From Noviherbaspirillum malthae (lineage in GTDB: Bacteria; Pseudomonadota; Gammaproteobacteria; Burkholderiales; Burkholderiaceae_D), in the NCBI RefSeq assembly GCF_015352985.1, contig NZ_JACYXF010000061.1:1-38975 (forward strand): a DNA stretch of 38,975 nt. The letters run 5' to 3'. Positions 7,678-15,697 of the stretch are shown piece by piece. How positions within the stretch are numbered: position 1 is the first letter of the stretch; each line of letters starts with the position of its first letter. The position numbers and the translations under genes are program-made. Below the pieces are notes generated by a model. That model ran no database searches. It was not told the DNA's origin and saw only the letters and a list, made by a program, of their open reading frames with translations.

Positions 7678-8826
7678 ATGTATAAACACGCCGTTGGCAT
7701 CATCACTTTGATCGCATGTTCTACCGTGAGTTACGCTCAGAGCAACGTAACCATCTACGGCATTGTTGATGCTGGTGTGACGTATAACGACTTCAAAGGC
7801 AACGTCATTGGCAATAGACTCCTTCTTGATAGCGGTGGCGCTGCAGGAAACCGCATTGGATTCAGGGGAAGAGAAGATCTGGGAAATGGTATTGGTGCGA
7901 TCTTTACCCTGGAAAATGGCTATTCGACTGACACCGGCGCCCTCGGTAACAACGGAAGGTTATTTGGACGCCAGTCATGGGTAGGACTTGAAAGCAAGGA
8001 GCTGGGTACGCTTGCTTTGGGTCGTTTTGGAACGTTCTCCTCGGGTACAGGCACGTTTGATATGTGGTCCAAAATTGACCCCTTCACAACTGCCTTTGGT
8101 GTGGCGTCCTTGAATCGTACCTTCTCGTCTGGTGCAGTGCGCCTTGACAATGCGATAGCCTACCGGTCTGCGGACTTCAATGGTCTTCAGGCCGGCATTA
8201 TGTATTCATTCCAATCTGATCCAAACGCAGTGGTATCGGAAAATGCAGGTTCACGTAATAATAATCGCAGTGTTGCTCTTGGCGCTCGCTACGCCGCCGG
8301 GCCATTGTTCGCAGCGGTTACGTATGATATCTTCAAACCCTCAGTACTCGCTACAGGCCCATTCGCAGGTAGGCAGAATCCAACACAAAAACATCTGCAA
8401 GTAGGCGCACAGTATGACTTTGGAGTCGCCGCATTGCACGCCGCCTACGCGAGGCAAACGAATCTTTCAATCTACTCTCCAATCACCCAAGATCTGAGCG
8501 CCGTAGGGGCCAGCGGGCCGACTGATCGGCCTGATGCGAACAGTTACATGTTGGGCGTCAGCTCGCCGCTTGGTGCTGCTAATGGGCGATTCATGGCGTC
8601 ATATCAGTACCGCGACGGCAAACCATACCGGACTACTACCGGTGTGGACTATGAGGGCGATGTGCGTATTATCTCTGCCGGTTATATACATAATCTGTCT
8701 AAACGTACCGCATTATATGCAACGGCTTCCGATTCAACGGGCAAAAAGTCCTTGGCAACCGGGACCGTTGCCACCAGCGCGTACAACTTGCGCGAATACA
8801 GAATCGGCGTTCATCATCGGTTCTAA
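7678..8826 (+). CDS. Gram-negative general porin
   Basis: 382 residues from ATG 7678, with GGAG 6-9 nt upstream. There is a signal peptide of about 20 residues (ALA-type site at SYA-Q), then the porin start QSNVTIYGIVDAGV, followed by alternating beta-strand patterns with GNRIGFRGREDLGNG, GRLFGRQSWVGL, and a C-terminal outer-membrane signature ending in Phe (YRIGVHHRF). It forms a 16-strand trimeric outer-membrane channel for small solutes. It stands at the head of a co-directional metabolic block but is separated from it by a terminator, so it may supply uptake without being in the same transcript. Confidence 0.9.
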   Translation: MYKHAVGIITLIACSTVSYAQSNVTIYGIVDAGVTYNDFKGNVIGNRLLLDSGGAAGNRIGFRGREDLGNGIGAIFTLENGYSTDTGALGNNGRLFGRQSWVGLESKELGTLALGRFGTFSSGTGTFDMWSKIDPFTTAFGVASLNRTFSSGAVRLDNAIAYRSADFNGLQAGIMYSFQSDPNAVVSENAGSRNNNRSVALGARYAAGPLFAAVTYDIFKPSVLATGPFAGRQNPTQKHLQVGAQYDFGVAALHAAYARQTNLSIYSPITQDLSAVGASGPTDRPDANSYMLGVSSPLGAANGRFMASYQYRDGKPYRTTTGVDYEGDVRIISAGYIHNLSKRTALYATASDSTGKKSLATGTVATSAYNLREYRIGVHHRF

Positions 8827-8981
8827 AAAAGCAAGAAGCCGTGGAAGGCGCCGGGTACGAGGCCCGGTGCCTCTGCGAGAGAACTACGGTGATGCGCATC
8901 AGGCAGGGGTGTACGCGCTGGATCACCGCTATCCGCGCAATCTTATCGTTGCATTGAATATCTCCTCTTCCAGCGGGTTCG

Positions 8982-9006
8982 GCCGGCATCTAGCCGGCTT
9001 TTTCTT
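8982..9006 (+). terminator. Factor-independent terminator after the porin gene
   Basis: GCCGGC (8982-8987), loop ATCTA, GCCGGC (8993-8998), then TTTTTCTT. It is 155 nt beyond the porin stop. The rest of 8827-9419 shows no gene; the last part carries the ribosome site and presumably the promoter of the dioxygenase gene. Confidence 0.8.
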
Positions 9007-9419
9007 ACCCGTACGGTGACGACTTTAGGTCTTCACCGTATGTCAGACCGTTCTTGTCATGTTCCGTTGACGATAGCGCATCACCGGGCAGTGAAGAATG
9101 CGCACCGTTCCATATCAGCGTAGGCAAATTCGGCGCGAAGCTGAATGTGATTGCGCACGCAAGCTTGCATTCCACTCTTTCCTGTTATCCAGCTCTGCAA
9201 TAAGCGGCCAAGCCAGGCCAGCGGTACCTACAGACCGTCGTCGACTCACGACAGCGATATGTTGGGACTGGTTGATCTGTGCCGGCTGTAAGTCTGTCCA
9301 AGCTAGCCTATCAAACCCACTTATAGCCTAGCCCAACCTTTTGATTATCGCTAATCGCGTGGCCCAAATAAAATTTCTTCATCGTGATTGGTCACGGATC
9401 TGTAACAAAGGAGAGCGGT

Positions 9420-10283
9420 ATGAGATTCAACGTCAAGGAAATAGTGCCCAACTTTGTAGGGCAAATCGAGGACTTCCCGTTTAATGCGCTGGATGACCAA
9501 GTGGTCAGTGAACTGCGGTCTGCATGGACAAAATACCCAGTGATTCGTTTCCGTAATGTCAACATCGGCGACCGGGAACAAGTAGCCTTTAGCAAAACAA
9601 TCGGCGCCCCTGTTTTTCACCCCCGTCAGTTGCAAGAGGGAAAGAATACCGAGTTTCCTGAAATTCTGGTCATTAGCAATAAAAAGAAGGCCGATGGTAC
9701 AGCCGCTGGTGACTTGGGTGATGGGGAAGTGAATTGGCATACGGACACTTGGTTCGTAGACCGTCCGCCATCAGCTGCTATCTTGCGTTCGGTACAACTG
9801 CCTCCCGACGGTGGTAACACGTACTGGGCCAACATGTATGCTGCGTATGAAACGTTGCCTGCCTCGATGAAAGAACGGTTGCGTGGTCTGTCGATTCACC
9901 ATCAATCGGTATATGACGGTCGCGGCGAGGTCCGCCTGGGGAAAGAGCGACCGACTTCGTCAAACTTCGCTGATTGGCCTGGTGTCGACCATCCGATCGT
10001 GCGTCGTCACGGCGACTCTGGGAAGCCGTGTCTCTATCTGGGCGGCGATCCCAAGCACCAGTCCATTGTTGGAATGGATCAGCGCGAAGCCCAAGAGCTT
10101 CTGGACGAGCTATGGGAGCACGCCACACGACGCGAACACGTTTGGTTTCAGGAATGGAAATCGGGCGACATGATGATGTGGGATAACCGCTGCACAATGC
10201 ATCGCCGTGATCCCTTCGATCCCAATACCATTCGTCTTATGCATCGTACGACAGCAGAAGGTGAGCGCCCAATACCGGCATGA
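9420..10283 (+). CDS. TauD/TfdA-family Fe(II)/2-oxoglutarate-dependent dioxygenase
   Basis: 287 residues from ATG 9420 (AAGGAGAG 5-12 nt upstream); a start at 9384 would add residues without family match. It has an N-terminal segment (FPFNALDDQVVSELRSAW) and an iron-binding HxD (H107, D109, in NWHTDTWF). The distal His is H261 (CTMHRRDPF) and the 2-oxoglutarate-binding Arg is probably R276 in LMHRTT. The fold is a double-stranded beta helix. Family members hydroxylate a substrate next to a heteroatom so that it splits (taurine, 2,4-D, carnitine precursors and others). The actual substrate is not readable. It is first of a run of co-directional genes to 15325. Confidence 0.88.
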   Translation: MRFNVKEIVPNFVGQIEDFPFNALDDQVVSELRSAWTKYPVIRFRNVNIGDREQVAFSKTIGAPVFHPRQLQEGKNTEFPEILVISNKKKADGTAAGDLGDGEVNWHTDTWFVDRPPSAAILRSVQLPPDGGNTYWANMYAAYETLPASMKERLRGLSIHHQSVYDGRGEVRLGKERPTSSNFADWPGVDHPIVRRHGDSGKPCLYLGGDPKHQSIVGMDQREAQELLDELWEHATRREHVWFQEWKSGDMMMWDNRCTMHRRDPFDPNTIRLMHRTTAEGERPIPA

Positions 10284-10422
10284 CCGACAAAGGAAAGGCT
10301 ACGGTAATGAATTAGAACTCAACGCAGGCTTTCCGTATTGAAAACTGAATCGCTGTAATTGACTGGACAGAGCATCTTCAGGTAGATCATTGGGTTCGAT
10401 GACTCACTCCCATACACGTACC

Positions 10423-11307
10423 ATGAACCTCAAACTTAGACAGATTGAAGCCTTCAGAGCAGTCATGCGCGAAGGAAGCATGGTGCGAGCCAGTGCGGCG
10501 TTGTCGATTACGCAACCTGCGGTGAGCTATTTGATTGGAAGCTTGGAGGCGGCGGTCGGCTTTACACTGTTTAGCCGCCAAGGTGGAAAGCTCACGGCAA
10601 CGCCTGAGGCTATTCAATTGATGGCTGAGGTCGACCGGCTTTATCTTGGACTCGATGCGATTCAATCGGCAGCGCTTCAGATAGCTAACTACGAACGGTC
10701 GTCTATTCGGATACTGATTACGCAAGCGCTCTCGGCAGGGCGAATAGTCAATAGCATCGGACAGTTCGCTGCTGCCCATCCAGGCCTGAAGCTGTTTCTT
10801 GATGTCGACCATCGCACTACCATTGTGCACCGAATCAACACCGGGCAAGCCGACTTGGGAATCTTTTCCCGGTCGTCCGGCGTCGATGCCACGTTCACGA
10901 AACTATTTGATAGTGAGCTGCTTTGTGTGTCATCGACATCCGGACCACTAAACGGCGCATCAAATGTGGACGCAAATATGCTTGAGGATGTGCCATTTGT
11001 GGCACTGAAGAGTAACGGGCTGATTCGTCCAAAAGTGGAGAACTGGTTCGCACAAGCCGGTGTTAAGCCCAACTATGTTATTGAAGTTGGGGACGCTGGC
11101 ACGGCGATCGAGCTTGTCCGTGGTGGCCTTGGCGTCACCATTGTCAGCAGCTTCAGCTTTCCAGATAGGCAGGACTCCGGCCTTCTCGCTTTGCCGCTCA
11201 TACCTGCGGAACATGTCGAGATTGGTGCATTTACGCCGAGTTCCCAACACGAGAATAGGGCTGTCGGAGCTTTGATCGAGTTCCTGCAACACACGGTATC
11301 TCATTGA
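10423..11307 (+). CDS. LysR-type transcriptional regulator
   Basis: 294 residues from ATG 10423 (MNLKLRQIEAFRAVM), chosen because LysR helix-turn-helix domains start within a few residues of the N-terminus. ATG 10399 would add eight residues, and neither has a strong ribosome site. The winged helix (about 3-60) reads GSMVRASAALSITQPAVS, then LE-x-x-VGFTLFSRQGGKLTATPEA. The effector-binding domain (about 90-290) contains the RGGLGVTIVSSFS hallmark. It is probably the activator of the surrounding catabolic genes, co-directional with them rather than divergent. The effector is unknown. Confidence 0.88.
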   Translation: MNLKLRQIEAFRAVMREGSMVRASAALSITQPAVSYLIGSLEAAVGFTLFSRQGGKLTATPEAIQLMAEVDRLYLGLDAIQSAALQIANYERSSIRILITQALSAGRIVNSIGQFAAAHPGLKLFLDVDHRTTIVHRINTGQADLGIFSRSSGVDATFTKLFDSELLCVSSTSGPLNGASNVDANMLEDVPFVALKSNGLIRPKVENWFAQAGVKPNYVIEVGDAGTAIELVRGGLGVTIVSSFSFPDRQDSGLLALPLIPAEHVEIGAFTPSSQHENRAVGALIEFLQHTVSH

Positions 11308-11368
11308 TAGCGAACCATAGTACTCGGCAGAACTGACTGCGCCAACAATATTAGCTTTAGGGCAAATA

Positions 11369-12184
11369 ATGAAAGTCTCTTTAATTCAAATGAATTCGGG
11401 CCAGGATAAGGCGAAGAACCTGCGGGATGCAGAGCAGCTCGCGCGCCAAGCCATCGACCAAGATGGCACCAAGCTCGTAATCTTTCCGGAGCATTTCGAC
11501 TGGGCCGGAGGAACTCCAAAAGACAAGGTCGCCGCAGGCGAAGCTGAACGCGATGGTCCTGCCTATGACATGTGCCGCAAACTGGCGCAGGACTGCAAAG
11601 TGTTTGTTCACAGCGGCAGCTTCTACGAAACGGCGCCAGGTGGCGAAAGGGTCTATAACACATCGGTTGTGTTCAACCCACAAGGGCAGGAGATTGCTCG
11701 CTATCGGAAGATTCATCTGTTCGACATTCACACACCAGACGGCCTGCGGTATGGTGAATCCGACGCCGTAGCGCCTGGAACCGCTACGGCGGTAGTCGAT
11801 ATTGACGGAATCAAGTTCGGTTTGGCCATCTGTTATGACTTACGCTTCCCTGAGCTGTTTCAACAGCTCCGTCTTGACGGGGCAGAAGCGATCGCACTTC
11901 CAGCAGCCTTTACTCTGCAGACAGGCAAGGACCATTGGGAAGTTCTTCTCCGGGCGCGTGCAATCGAAACGCAATGCTATTTTTTGGCAGCAGGCATGAC
12001 AGGGCCGTTTGAGCAGAACGGTGAGACACGATACTCGTACGGTCATTCCCTTGTCTGCGATCCGTGGGGGCACGTGATAGCCCGCGCGTCCGATGGAGTC
12101 GGGTTCGTTTCTGCACGCATTGAAACTGCGCGCATCGTAGAAACACGCAAACAAATTCCGCTGGCCTCTCATAAGGTGCTCTGA
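11369..12184 (+). CDS. Nitrilase-superfamily carbon-nitrogen hydrolase
   Basis: 271 residues from ATG 11369 with AGGGCA upstream. The catalytic triad is visible: Glu41 (FPEHFDW), Lys114 (RYRKIHLFD) and Cys155 (AICYDLRFPEL). The pattern RYRKIHLFDI and YDLRFPELFQ is that of the Nit1/Nit2 branch (omega-amidase, deaminated-glutathione amidase) rather than true nitrilases, so an amide such as an alpha-keto amide is the likelier substrate. It is cytoplasmic. It is followed by one base and then the RraA-like gene, so the two form an operon. Confidence 0.88.
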   Translation: MKVSLIQMNSGQDKAKNLRDAEQLARQAIDQDGTKLVIFPEHFDWAGGTPKDKVAAGEAERDGPAYDMCRKLAQDCKVFVHSGSFYETAPGGERVYNTSVVFNPQGQEIARYRKIHLFDIHTPDGLRYGESDAVAPGTATAVVDIDGIKFGLAICYDLRFPELFQQLRLDGAEAIALPAAFTLQTGKDHWEVLLRARAIETQCYFLAAGMTGPFEQNGETRYSYGHSLVCDPWGHVIARASDGVGFVSARIETARIVETRKQIPLASHKVL

Positions 12185-12185
12185 C

Positions 12186-12851
12186 ATGAAGAAGTTTGTT
12201 ATCGGCGACATGCCGGCGCCAATTGAACCTGCTCTCCGTGACCGCTTGCTGGAAGTGGAAACCGCGACAGTTGGGCATTTTCGTCATTGGGGATTCATGC
12301 CCCCAGAGATTCGGTCCCTGAGTGCAGGCAAACGGGTAGTTGGCACCGCCGTTACGTTAGCGCTACCCGCACAAGATTCTACGGCGTTACATCATGTGCT
12401 TGGGCAATTAAAGCCTGGCCACATTGTTGTGATTGACCGACTCGGTGACCACAAGCATGCGTGCTGGGGTGGCGGCGTGACGAGAGCAGCCAGCGTCGCG
12501 GGGGCATCCGCAGTAGTGATCGATGGTCCGTGCACTGACCCCTATGAAATAGAAGAGCATAAGTTCCCGGTATGGAGCCGCGGTGTTTCGCCCATTACCA
12601 CTCGAATCTATGGCTTAGGTGGCATGGTCAACATGCCGGTGTCATGTGGCGGCGTCGTCGTCAATCCGGGCGATATCGTAATTTGTGATGAGAACGGTGT
12701 GTTAGTACTTCCGCCCTGCGATGTTGAAGAAACCGCCGTTATGGCGCTTGAAAAACAGGCTCGCGGCCAAACAAACCTCGAACGCTTGGCCCACGGTGAA
12801 AAGCTTGGTGACCTATCCGGTGCCAATGCAATTGTCCTTAAAGATTCGTAA
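12186..12851 (+). CDS. RraA-like protein (aldolase/RNase E inhibitor superfamily), altered site
   Basis: 221 residues from ATG 12186, one base after the upstream stop, with AAGGTG inside the end of that gene. Family features: VIDRLGD, WGGGVTRAASVAGASAVVID, FPVWSRGVSP, NMPVSCGGVVVNPGDIVI and DENGVLVLPP. In 4-hydroxy-4-methyl-2-oxoglutarate aldolases an Arg-Asp pair follows VID-G (G-V-R-D). Here it reads GPCTD, keeping the metal-binding Asp but replacing the pyruvate-binding Arg with Thr. Classical aldolase activity is therefore uncertain, and a different acid or a decarboxylase/isomerase-type role is possible. Confidence 0.8.
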   Translation: MKKFVIGDMPAPIEPALRDRLLEVETATVGHFRHWGFMPPEIRSLSAGKRVVGTAVTLALPAQDSTALHHVLGQLKPGHIVVIDRLGDHKHACWGGGVTRAASVAGASAVVIDGPCTDPYEIEEHKFPVWSRGVSPITTRIYGLGGMVNMPVSCGGVVVNPGDIVICDENGVLVLPPCDVEETAVMALEKQARGQTNLERLAHGEKLGDLSGANAIVLKDS

Positions 12852-12896
12852 TAAGCCGGAGTATCCGGGATAGACCATCATTGAAGGAAGTTCAAT

Positions 12897-13871
12897 ATGA
12901 AAAAGGTTTTCCATGCTGCTGTTGCCATCTTTGCTGGTAGCGTTGCCTTCGCTGCCAATGCCAAGTGGCCAGAACGTGCTATCACAATTGTTTGTCCTTT
13001 TCCGGCCGGTAATTCTTCAGACGTGGCCGCGCGGGTTTACGCAGAAAAGCTGTCCGTAAAACTCGGGCAGCCTGTCATTGTCGAAAATCGAACTGGAGCA
13101 GCTGGGATCATTGGGACCTCCTACGCCGCAAAGCAGCCAGCTGACGGATACACCCTGCTCGTAGGTGCTGCCGGCCCACTGAATGTGAGCCCATGGACCC
13201 ACTCCAAACCGCTATCTTATAACTCAGTCAAAGATTTCACGACCGTCGGTTCCATAGCATGGGCACCGCAAGTCCTGATTGCCCGTAAAGACCTTCCAGT
13301 CAAAGATTTCAAGGAATTCGTTGCCTATGGTAAGCAGCAAGCCAAACCACTACAGTATGGAACGTCGGGCGTTGGCACTACGGTTCATCTGACTATCTCA
13401 CAGATCCTGAACCAAACAGGAATGAAGGCTAATCACATCCCGTATAGAGGTGGATCACAGGCGATTACAGACCTGCAGGGAGGCCACATCGATTTTATGT
13501 CGGATACTGTCCCTGTCGTTCAGGGGCTGTTGAAGGCTGGGTCCGTCAAAGCATTGGGAGTGAGCACGTCCGAGCGGATCGCCGCGTTACCTAACGTTCC
13601 TACCCTGAAGGAACAGGGCATAACGGATCTAAACGTACAAGGTTATATTACGCTTGTTGCCCCGGCTAAAACGCCTGATGCCATCACTAATCAAATAACC
13701 AATGCGATGGAAGTGATCAGCAAAGACGCTGACGTACGGAAGAGACTGGCAGACCTTGGATTGGTCCCAATGGATCTTCCACGTGCTCAACTTCCCAAAT
13801 TCATTGAGACGCAACACGATGCCTGGAAAAAGGCCGTAGAAGTCTCCGGCGCAGCGAAGAGCGTCGATTAA
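12897..13871 (+). CDS. Bug-family (TctC-like) periplasmic substrate-binding protein
   Basis: 324 residues from ATG 12897 (AAGGAAG upstream), with a signal peptide of about 22 residues (FAANA). The family signature is WPERAITIVCPFPAGNSSDVAARVYAE, then VIVENRTGAAGIIGT, then PADGYTLLVG, with IPYRGGSQAITDLQGGHIDFM later. Tripartite tricarboxylate receptors bind carboxylates or amides in the periplasm. The partner membrane proteins TctA/TctB are not in the window, so it is an orphan receptor, as is typical in Burkholderiales. Its place between RraA-like and serine dehydratase genes suggests it captures the substrate or a precursor of this pathway. Confidence 0.9.
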   Translation: MKKVFHAAVAIFAGSVAFAANAKWPERAITIVCPFPAGNSSDVAARVYAEKLSVKLGQPVIVENRTGAAGIIGTSYAAKQPADGYTLLVGAAGPLNVSPWTHSKPLSYNSVKDFTTVGSIAWAPQVLIARKDLPVKDFKEFVAYGKQQAKPLQYGTSGVGTTVHLTISQILNQTGMKANHIPYRGGSQAITDLQGGHIDFMSDTVPVVQGLLKAGSVKALGVSTSERIAALPNVPTLKEQGITDLNVQGYITLVAPAKTPDAITNQITNAMEVISKDADVRKRLADLGLVPMDLPRAQLPKFIETQHDAWKKAVEVSGAAKSVD

Positions 13872-13951
13872 TGGCATGCATTCTGGGCACAGATGCATGC
13901 ACTTAGCCGGCGATGCAAGTGACGCCAACAGAGCAGAAATAGGAAGTTACC

Positions 13952-15325
13952 ATGGCTGTAAGCGTATTTGATTTGTTCAAGATCGGCATAGGGCCCTCCA
14001 GCTCGCACACGGTTGGTCCTATGCGTGCCGCCTTGATGTTTGTAACGGCAATTGCCGAGCTAGGAAAGCTGACTGAGGTCGCACGTGTCCGAGTCGAGTT
14101 ATATGGATCACTTGGCGCAACGGGGAAGGGGCATGGAACAGACAAGGGCGTCATACTTGGTCTCTATGGTGAAGCGCCCGACACTGTCGAAGCGGACAGA
14201 ATCGTAACCATCTCAAAATCGATAAGCGAGACGGGAAGCCTTATGCTGTGTGGTACCCATCCAATCGATTTCAATGCGCGTCGCGATATTGCATTCTACC
14301 GACAAGCATTGCCGGAACATCCCAACGCCCTGAAGTTGGCTGCATTTGACAAAAGCAACCATATATTGCGGGAGACGGTGTACCTATCAGTAGGCGGTGG
14401 ATTTGTTATCCCTGCAGGAGCGGATAATCGACAGATGGCGGAGCATTTCCTGGAACTCCCATTTCGGTTCTCTAGTGGCAAAGAATTACTCGCCTTGTGT
14501 GAACACAACGACCTTTCCATCGCAGCATTAATGATGAAAAACGAACTTGTGCTCCGGCCTGAAACCGAGATTATTAGTGGGCTACGGCGAATATGGGATG
14601 CCATGCAAGCGTGTGTGGAGAGAGGTTGCAGAACCGAAGGAAGCCTTATCGGCCCCTTAGGAGTCAAGCGCAGGGCGCCGGCTTTGCACCGGAAATTGGT
14701 AGATCGAGATCGTACCGGTGTCTCAGGTCCTCTTTCTGGAATGGACTGGCTGAATCTATTTGCGCTCGCAGTCAATGAAGAAAATGCGAGTGGAGGCCGT
14801 GTTGTGACAGCGCCGACGAATGGCGCAGCGGGGATCATTCCGGCGGTATTGCATTATTACATCCGTTTTGTGTCTGAAGCCAATGAGCGCGGTATCTTCG
14901 AATTCCTGCTTACATCGGCTGCGATAGGCACGCTATACAAGATGAATGCATCAATTTCCGGTGCGGAGGTTGGATGTCAGGGCGAAGTAGGGGTGGCTTG
15001 CTCAATGGCAGCCGCAGGTTTGTGTGCAGCGATGGGCGGAACGCCCGCCCAAGTGGAACATGCGGCTGAAATAGGAATGGAGCACAACCTCGGCCTAACC
15101 TGCGATCCAGTCGGTGGACTGGTGCAGATTCCATGTATTGAACGGAACGCGATGGGGGCGGTGAAAGCTGTAAATGCTGCGCGCATGGCACTGGATGGCG
15201 ATGGCAGTCATTATGTTTCTCTTGATTCGGTAATCAGAACGATGATGCAAACCGGAGCAGATATGAAGACAAAATATAAGGAGACGTCGCGCGGAGGCCT
15301 TGCCGTCAACATCATTGAGTGCTGA
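13952..15325 (+). CDS. sdaA: L-serine ammonia-lyase, iron-sulfur single-chain type
   Basis: 457 residues from ATG 13952 (AGGAAG upstream). It has an N-terminal beta domain (VFDLFKIGIGPSSSHTVGPM) and a C-terminal alpha domain (VVTAPTNGAAGIIPAVL, GCQGEVGVACSMAAAGL). The three 4Fe-4S ligands C342, C384 (LTCDPVGG) and C395 (IPCIERN) are present, and the final residue is Cys457 (NIIEC). In the Legionella enzyme such a C-terminal Cys enters the active site as the fourth cluster ligand. The enzyme converts L-serine to pyruvate and ammonia. It is the last gene of the co-directional block, suggesting the pathway yields serine or a beta-hydroxy amino acid. Gene symbol by family; sdaB would be equally valid. 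Confidence 0.9.
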   Translation: MAVSVFDLFKIGIGPSSSHTVGPMRAALMFVTAIAELGKLTEVARVRVELYGSLGATGKGHGTDKGVILGLYGEAPDTVEADRIVTISKSISETGSLMLCGTHPIDFNARRDIAFYRQALPEHPNALKLAAFDKSNHILRETVYLSVGGGFVIPAGADNRQMAEHFLELPFRFSSGKELLALCEHNDLSIAALMMKNELVLRPETEIISGLRRIWDAMQACVERGCRTEGSLIGPLGVKRRAPALHRKLVDRDRTGVSGPLSGMDWLNLFALAVNEENASGGRVVTAPTNGAAGIIPAVLHYYIRFVSEANERGIFEFLLTSAAIGTLYKMNASISGAEVGCQGEVGVACSMAAAGLCAAMGGTPAQVEHAAEIGMEHNLGLTCDPVGGLVQIPCIERNAMGAVKAVNAARMALDGDGSHYVSLDSVIRTMMQTGADMKTKYKETSRGGLAVNIIEC

Positions 15326-15697
15326 CAATTACGATGCGTCCCTCCATATGCGACTTGGCAAGATAAGGCGACGATTAGGTGAGGAGTCGCTCGTCCTAGC
15401 ATGCTTTGATGCGTTCCCAAGGTGATTCGCTGCCCTGTGTACCGGATCCCCCTGGGCCGCACTGCCGAAGCGCTCTATGGCGACCGTCGCACTGATTCGC
15501 CCGCGTCAAATCGATGCGGCCAGAAGCAGCAACTGATTCAATCCCTTGCGGATCGCTTTCAAAAACTGCGTTCGCCAGCGCAAACGCGCCCTAAGGGGCG
15601 GTGCCTGCAAGTCCATAACTTTCTCGACTGCTGGCAACGCCTAAACCTACTTTCGAAATAGATTTAAAAAATACGAAGACGAGCCATATACCGTCAA
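15326..15697. other. Intergenic stretch between convergent blocks
   Basis: No supported gene. A plus-strand ORF from 15422 lacks any family feature. On the minus strand a short reading (PPLRARLRWRTQFLKAI) near 15550-15610 could be the tail of an old transposase but is too short to assign. A weak GCGAC/GTCGC repeat near 15367-15390 is the only hairpin seen. This is where higher-GC metabolic DNA meets the lower-GC region to the right. Confidence 0.35.

Noticed and set aside
15422..15661. 79-residue plus-strand ORF after the serine dehydratase gene
   Set aside because: Weak GTG-type start, no recognisable motif, basic chance composition.
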